Source: Nyssa sinensis (lineage: Eukaryota; Streptophyta; Magnoliopsida; Cornales; Nyssaceae). Taken from it: a stretch of 64,000 nucleotides of DNA. The notes below the pieces were generated by a model, which saw only the letters and a list, made by a program, of their open reading frames with translations, was not told the DNA's origin and ran no database searches. Where the stretch lies: contig CM018052.1 of NCBI GenBank assembly GCA_008638375.1, positions 10,791,506 to 10,855,505 of the forward strand, in the 5' to 3' direction. Of this stretch, positions 59,346 through 64,000 are shown one piece after another. A program made the translations under genes and the position numbers. The stretch's first letter is position 1, and each line of letters starts with the position of its first letter.

Positions 59346-60932
59346 ATGGGGATTTCAACCTCTGCTATTCTTCCATGGCCTTTCATCCTTTTTGTCTCAG
59401 TTTCATTTGCAACTTCTAGTTCAGTTTATGATAACTTTTTGAAATGCTTCTCCTTCCAAACAAATCTTTCTAACCCCATTTCCCAAGTAATATTCTCTAA
59501 AAACAACCCTGCATATACCTCTATCCTGCAATCTTCTGCACAAAACCTCAGATTCTTAACCCCTTCAACTCCGGAACCACAACTTATCGTTACCCCAGTT
59601 CATGAATCTCACATCCAAGCTGCTGTAGTTTGTTCTAAGGAACATGGCCTGCAAATACGGGTTCGAAGTGGTGGCCATGACTATGAAGGCCTTTCTTATG
59701 TCTCTGATGTACCATTTGTCATAGTTGATCTTGCAAACCTTCGATCCATCAGAGTTGATATTGAGAATGAGAGTACTTGGGTTGAGTGCGGTGCAACCCT
59801 AGGAGAACTATATTATAGAATTGCTGAGAAAAGTAAGGTGTATGGCTTCCCAGCTGGAAGTTGTTCCACTATGGGTGTCGGGGGACATTTTGGTGGAGGT
59901 GGATTTGGTACCATATTCAGAAAATATGGCCTAGCTGTGGATAATATTATTGATGCCCGGATAATTGACGTTAATGGCAGAATTCTCAGCAGAAAATCCA
60001 TGGGTGAAGAATTATTCTGGGCTATCAGAGGAGGAGGTGGAGCAAGCTTTGGAGTCATTCTTTCATGGAAAATAAAGTTGGTTCCTGTTCCATCGACCGT
60101 GACAACTTTTGAAGTTTCAAAGACTTTGGAACAAGGTGCAACCAAGCTCCTATACAAGTGGCAAACCATAGCAGATAAACTCCATGAAGACCTGTTCCTC
60201 CACGTCACAATAGGAGTTGTTAATGCAAATGATCAATATGCAAACAAAACAGTAAGCGTTTCATTTGGAGCGTTGTTTCTTGGGGGTGTTGACAAACTCC
60301 TCCCTCTGGTGCAAGAGAGTTTCCCTGAATTGGGTCTGAAGCGTGAGGACTGCACGGAGATGAGTTGGATTGAGTCTGTCCTTTCCTTCGCCGGCTTCTC
60401 AATCCAGGGACCCTATAATGTTTTGCTTAACCGGACACAATCCAAGAGCTTTTATAAGGCGAAATCAGACTACGTGAAGGAGCCAATTTCGGAAAGTGGG
60501 TTGCAAGGCTTGTGGAAAATATTACTAGAAGATGAGGGAGCCTTTATGATCTTCACACCTTACGGTGGAAGGATGAGTGAGATTTCAGATTCTGCAACTC
60601 CCTTCCCTCATAGAAGTGGAAACATTTACAAAATTCAGTACTCGGTTTCTTGGGAAGTGGACAACGAATCAAAGAATCATATATCATGGATTAGAAAGCT
60701 GTATGCCTACATGACACCTTATGTTTCAAAGTTCCCAAGAGCTGCTTATTTCAATTATAGGGATCTTGACCTGGGAAGGAACAACAAGGGCAACACAAGC
60801 TACGCACAAGCAAGTGTTTGGGGTTTGAAGTATTTCAAGAATAACTTGAAGCGACTAGCATATATAAAGAAAAAAGTCGATCCAGAAAACTTCTTTAGGA
60901 ACGAACAAAGCATTCCATTTCCACCGTTTTAA
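59346..60932 (+). CDS. Berberine-bridge-enzyme-like FAD-linked oxidoreductase (intronless, intact)
   Basis: 528 residues, normal family length. Signal peptide about 1-25 (WPFILFVSVSFA), so secreted or vacuolar. An FAD-binding PCMH-type domain spans about 75-250. RSGGHDYEGLSY puts the 8-alpha-histidyl flavin site at His111, and AGSCSTMGVGGH puts the 6-S-cysteinyl site at Cys173, so bicovalent FAD is expected. Cys34/Cys96 match the family disulfide. The C-terminal BBE domain has NYRDLDLG, with Tyr471 at the catalytic-tyrosine position of cannabinoid synthases, and ends NFFRNEQSIP. Sequons: Asn141, Asn300, Asn362, Asn483. Relatives oxidise alkaloids, monolignols, oligosaccharides or cannabinoids; the substrate here cannot be told. 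Met176 at the oxygen-gate position is unusual. The start fits the TATA spacing and signal peptide. Confidence 0.96.
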   Translation: MGISTSAILPWPFILFVSVSFATSSSVYDNFLKCFSFQTNLSNPISQVIFSKNNPAYTSILQSSAQNLRFLTPSTPEPQLIVTPVHESHIQAAVVCSKEHGLQIRVRSGGHDYEGLSYVSDVPFVIVDLANLRSIRVDIENESTWVECGATLGELYYRIAEKSKVYGFPAGSCSTMGVGGHFGGGGFGTIFRKYGLAVDNIIDARIIDVNGRILSRKSMGEELFWAIRGGGGASFGVILSWKIKLVPVPSTVTTFEVSKTLEQGATKLLYKWQTIADKLHEDLFLHVTIGVVNANDQYANKTVSVSFGALFLGGVDKLLPLVQESFPELGLKREDCTEMSWIESVLSFAGFSIQGPYNVLLNRTQSKSFYKAKSDYVKEPISESGLQGLWKILLEDEGAFMIFTPYGGRMSEISDSATPFPHRSGNIYKIQYSVSWEVDNESKNHISWIRKLYAYMTPYVSKFPRAAYFNYRDLDLGRNNKGNTSYAQASVWGLKYFKNNLKRLAYIKKKVDPENFFRNEQSIPFPPF

Positions 60933-60995
60933 TGACCAGAAAAACAAGGGAACTCTATATAGATAGGTAGCAATGGCCTGGCCCAATAATCAATC

Positions 60996-61001
60996 AATAA
61001 A
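60996..61001 (+). terminator. Poly(A) signal of the BBE-like gene
   Basis: AATAAA 64 bp after the stop codon, followed by a GT-rich stretch (GCATTTGTTATGTTTATG). Confidence 0.65.
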
Positions 61002-61052
61002 TTCTTGGGGACCGCATTTGTTATGTTTATGAATAAGAAAAGAGGTATTTTT

Positions 61053-61197
61053 GGGTTTGTTTAATATATCACGTGTATATGCATACTTTTAATAATATTT
61101 TATCATATATATTATGTCTTATTATAAAAGATAAATTATATTACACATAATCAAATATTATTAAAAATGCACATTACTATCTCACTGTATCAAACCC
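61053..61197. mobile_element. Candidate MITE, 145 bp
   Basis: Terminal inverted repeats GGGTTTG/CAAACCC with extended similarity over about 60 bp of each arm (TTTTAATAATATTTTA against AAATATTATTAAAAA). AT-rich, no coding. The flanking target duplication is unclear. Confidence 0.55.
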
Positions 61198-62569
61198 ATT
61201 CAACAATTTTCCACGAGAAAATGTTGTGAAAAACAGCTGTTCTGTCGGTTGTTCAATTATTTTATCATGCTAAACTTCACATGTACCACTTCCTATTTGG
61301 GGAGGGAAAAAAAATCACATATGCAACATTTTAAAAATATTGTTAATCTTTTTGTAGAATCAATAAAAAGAACCCAAGCATGTAAAACCAAGTGTTGTTC
61401 CGCTATAACGAGAAATAAAAGTATAAAATTATCTTCTAGTTCAAGTATTTTAGTATTATAGAATCAAGTCCACATTTTATTTTTTAGATCAAAAAGTCCT
61501 TATAGAGATTTTCAAAATGTTACATTCATAAAAATGGGAACATTTTCTTAAAAGACACAACAAAATTTGATTTCAAAAACAAAAAGAAAAAACAACAACA
61601 AATATGGGGTTTCCAATTTTATAGGATAAAAAATAAAATCAAAACTTGTATCACTCAAAAAATACTTATTGTCAAAAAATATGAATTTTTATTTGTTAAC
61701 AAATAGATTTAAAGTAGAGAAAGGAAAAATAAAATATTACTTTTCTTAAGTGATAAGGAATTTGAGTTAGGGTACAATTTTACTTTTTTGGACCCTAACT
61801 CAATAGGATATGAACGTAAGGTAAAAAAAGTACTGCAAAAATCATAACTAAAATGCAGAACATAATTACTATAAAAATTTAAATTTAAAACATAATATGT
61901 AAGATAATATCTTAATTGGGGTTCATTGAAAAAAAAATCAAAAAACAAAACATAAAATGAAAATGCAAGAATAAAAAAAGAAAACGAAAAATAGAGAACA
62001 AAAACAATCAAAAAACTTATTTAACGAATAATAAAACAAAAAAATCTAAAAAGAAAATACCTCTTATGAAAAAAAATTGAGCATCAACAGCCTATATGAT
62101 GAAAATTGACGACGACTAATGGTGATACAATATTAAAAAAAAAAATGCAATTCAACGAAAGGGGATGATAGTGTATGATAAGAATTCCATTTGATTGATA
62201 GTAATAATCATATGAAATTATCTCTATATGCAGTAACATAATTCAAAAATAAGAAATAAAAAATTATTCCATATTGGATATACTTAAAAATCTTATCAAC
62301 AATAACTTAAACAAAATTCAAAATTTAAATAGAAAGCAAATTATTCCATAACGGATAATATTAAAAAGATCTTTCTAAAACTACCGGAATCACCAAATCA
62401 TTCCAAAAAAAATAGAAAACACTACTAAAAGGATATGTTAGTAAACAAAATATATAAAATTTAATGTCATGTAGGATTGGTGGACCTACTTATAAATAAG
62501 TAATTAATACATAATTTTTATATCAAAATATAACTTATCATGTATTTATCAATAATTAAATGACTATAC

Positions 62570-62612
<43 letters not shown>

Positions 62613-63252
62613 TAATTAACTCTAAAATGGTCCGTAGAGTGCAGACTACTCCTTTATTGAATAAAAAAACACAAGTGAGAACATATTCTTGCATGAACCG
62701 CAACATAACTTTATTAAACCCAAGCTCCATCGTGTACAAATTAAAAACCGCTATCCAATTTACGGCCAAATCACATACGACATAACTTCTATATATATCA
62801 AGTATAAAATTTGAAAACTGTACTACTATTTGGCTTAAATAATTCTAAATGCGGAATTTTAAGTGGATTGAACTTTGATAAATTATTAAACTTGTTTGAT
62901 GATTTAGCAACCGTTGGGAAGAAGGGAATTACCCTTCGATCTGTTTGAATTCCACTAAGACCGGGGACTTCGATACATGATTCCAATAATATGAATGTGA
63001 CTTTGAATGTAATTACAAAGATTAGGAACTACCAATTGTAATTTGGTGGTGGTGGTACGCAAAACAGATGAAAGAAAGATAGTGAAACTATAGCTATATA
63101 GGACTAGTCTTACGGCTACAGTAGGTTAGGCTATGCTAAAGCTATCCTGAGGACAGAAATATCGATTGATGCAGGATCCTAAACCTTTTTTCAATTCATT
63201 TATTTATAGGCATCATTGGAAAGTCATTTATGCCCATGCGTTGTTTTGATCT
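61198..63252. other. AT-rich intergenic sequence
   Basis: No gene, domain or RNA is recognised. Short frames are low-complexity. A (TA)n microsatellite lies at 62573-62610. Confidence 0.6.
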
Positions 63253-63435
63253 AGAAATCTAATTTATCGCTGAGATGAACTGTTATCCTGCAAGAGAAAA
63301 AGTGAGCAGATCCTTGGACACTGGCTAAGATTCTCCAACTGTCAGAAATCTAATTTATCGCTGAGATGAACTATTATCCTGCAAGAGAAAAAGTGAGAAG
63401 ATCCTTGGACACTCGCTAAGGATTCTCCAACTGTC
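63253..63435 (+). repeat. 91-bp tandem duplication
   Basis: GAAATCTAATTTATCGCTGA starts at 63254 and again at 63345. The two copies differ at about five positions and end TTCTCCAACTGTC. Confidence 0.92.
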
Positions 63436-64000
63436 AAGTTGGAGAACGGTGATAAGGGATTAATGGCAATAGACTCAGTTTAGTCAGGATCCTAACTCGG
63501 ATTTCAAGAAAATAGGATCATTAAGATCTTAATTAGAAAATAATTTAACTAATCATCTCGGTCAAATATATTAAAAATGTTACAACCCGCAACATGAAAA
63601 TGCAACCTAGTACGGGATGAATAGGTTGTTTTAAGTTCTTTTGTTTAAATTTAAAAAAAAAAAAATTCCCCTTAATATTTTAGCAAAATAAGTCAATCAA
63701 AATAATAAACAAAATAGATAAAGGTAAAGAACGCATTGAGAATTTATAGTGGTTCGCCTAAGGAATTTAGTCTATGTCTACTCTTCGGTGATGTTACCTG
63801 ATCTCCTTGCCGGAAATCCACTAAAGTTATTGTTGGGGTAATAGCTCTACCTCGTTAAAACCAATAAACATTACACAATTAAAGGACTACATTTTTATTA
63901 TACTGAATTTATCTCAAAGCTATACAAAAAATCTCCTTATATAAGAGGGTACTGAGGTTGAACATAGAAAGCGTAAATAAATGAAACAAATTATGGAACC
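63436..64000. other. Intergenic end, possible transposon fragment
   Basis: AATTTATAGTGGTTCGCCTA at about 63739 resembles a sequence often seen in plant LTR elements, but no ends or domains are visible. A TATATAAGAGG stretch is near 63938. No gene supported. Confidence 0.3.

Noticed and set aside
59813..60402. Minus-strand frames inside the BBE-like gene
   Set aside because: Shadows of a well-supported gene on the other strand.

Overview
This is nuclear DNA of a flowering plant, probably a eudicot. It is AT-rich and packed with nested LTR retrotransposons: Ty3/gypsy of Tat and Tekay/Del type, and Ty1/copia. Tat type is inferred from the second RNase H after the usual one and from antisense genes beside pol; Tekay/Del type from LTR ends and an integrase match. 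The one apparently intact host gene is an intronless berberine-bridge-enzyme-like (BBE-like) flavoprotein at 59346-60932. No rRNA, tRNA or CRISPR was recognised. The species cannot be named from the sequence.

Layout. (1) 1-15300: decayed Tat element, copy A. Sense gag-pol (496-6948) is followed by two antisense genes: aORF-1 (7430-8684, DUF7745-like) and aORF-2 (9170-11672, plant-mobile-domain-like, with introns). Then come an 80-bp tandem repeat and LTR1 (12786-15300), which carries a 28-29-bp minisatellite. (2) 15311-22147: copy B, sharing LTR1. It has a tRNA-Arg-type primer site and both antisense genes but no gag-pol; a 4.0-kb solo LTR (16489-20467) splits aORF-1. (3) 22148-44008: LTR2, followed by another primer site and leader stub (copy C). 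LTR2 is split by a Tekay-like solo LTR (23487-43988). That LTR is split by a second Tat-type element, E2 (23962-40967, target duplication ATAAT). E2's reverse transcriptase is split by a 5.1-kb piece of a Tekay-like element (27825-32901). (4) 44125-46790: reverse-strand debris, consisting of a Tekay-like integrase, a copia LTR end and a Tekay-like LTR fragment. (5) 46795-about 58660: reverse-strand Tat element E3, a relative of E2, split by a copia solo LTR (47731-48996) and a 4.2-kb Tekay-like solo LTR (49752-53937). (6) 58680-64000: the BBE-like gene with TATA box and poly(A) signal, a candidate MITE, a 91-bp duplication and AT-rich intergenic DNA.

All gag-pol copies are broken. The catalytic glycine of the protease is replaced in all three Tat copies where it can be read. 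Most stops in E2 are one transition away from Gln, Arg or Trp codons, the pattern expected from deamination of methylated cytosine. The most unusual signal is the set of antisense genes next to the Tat pol regions, together with a repeated near-palindromic module that sits 100-260 bp upstream of their start codons.
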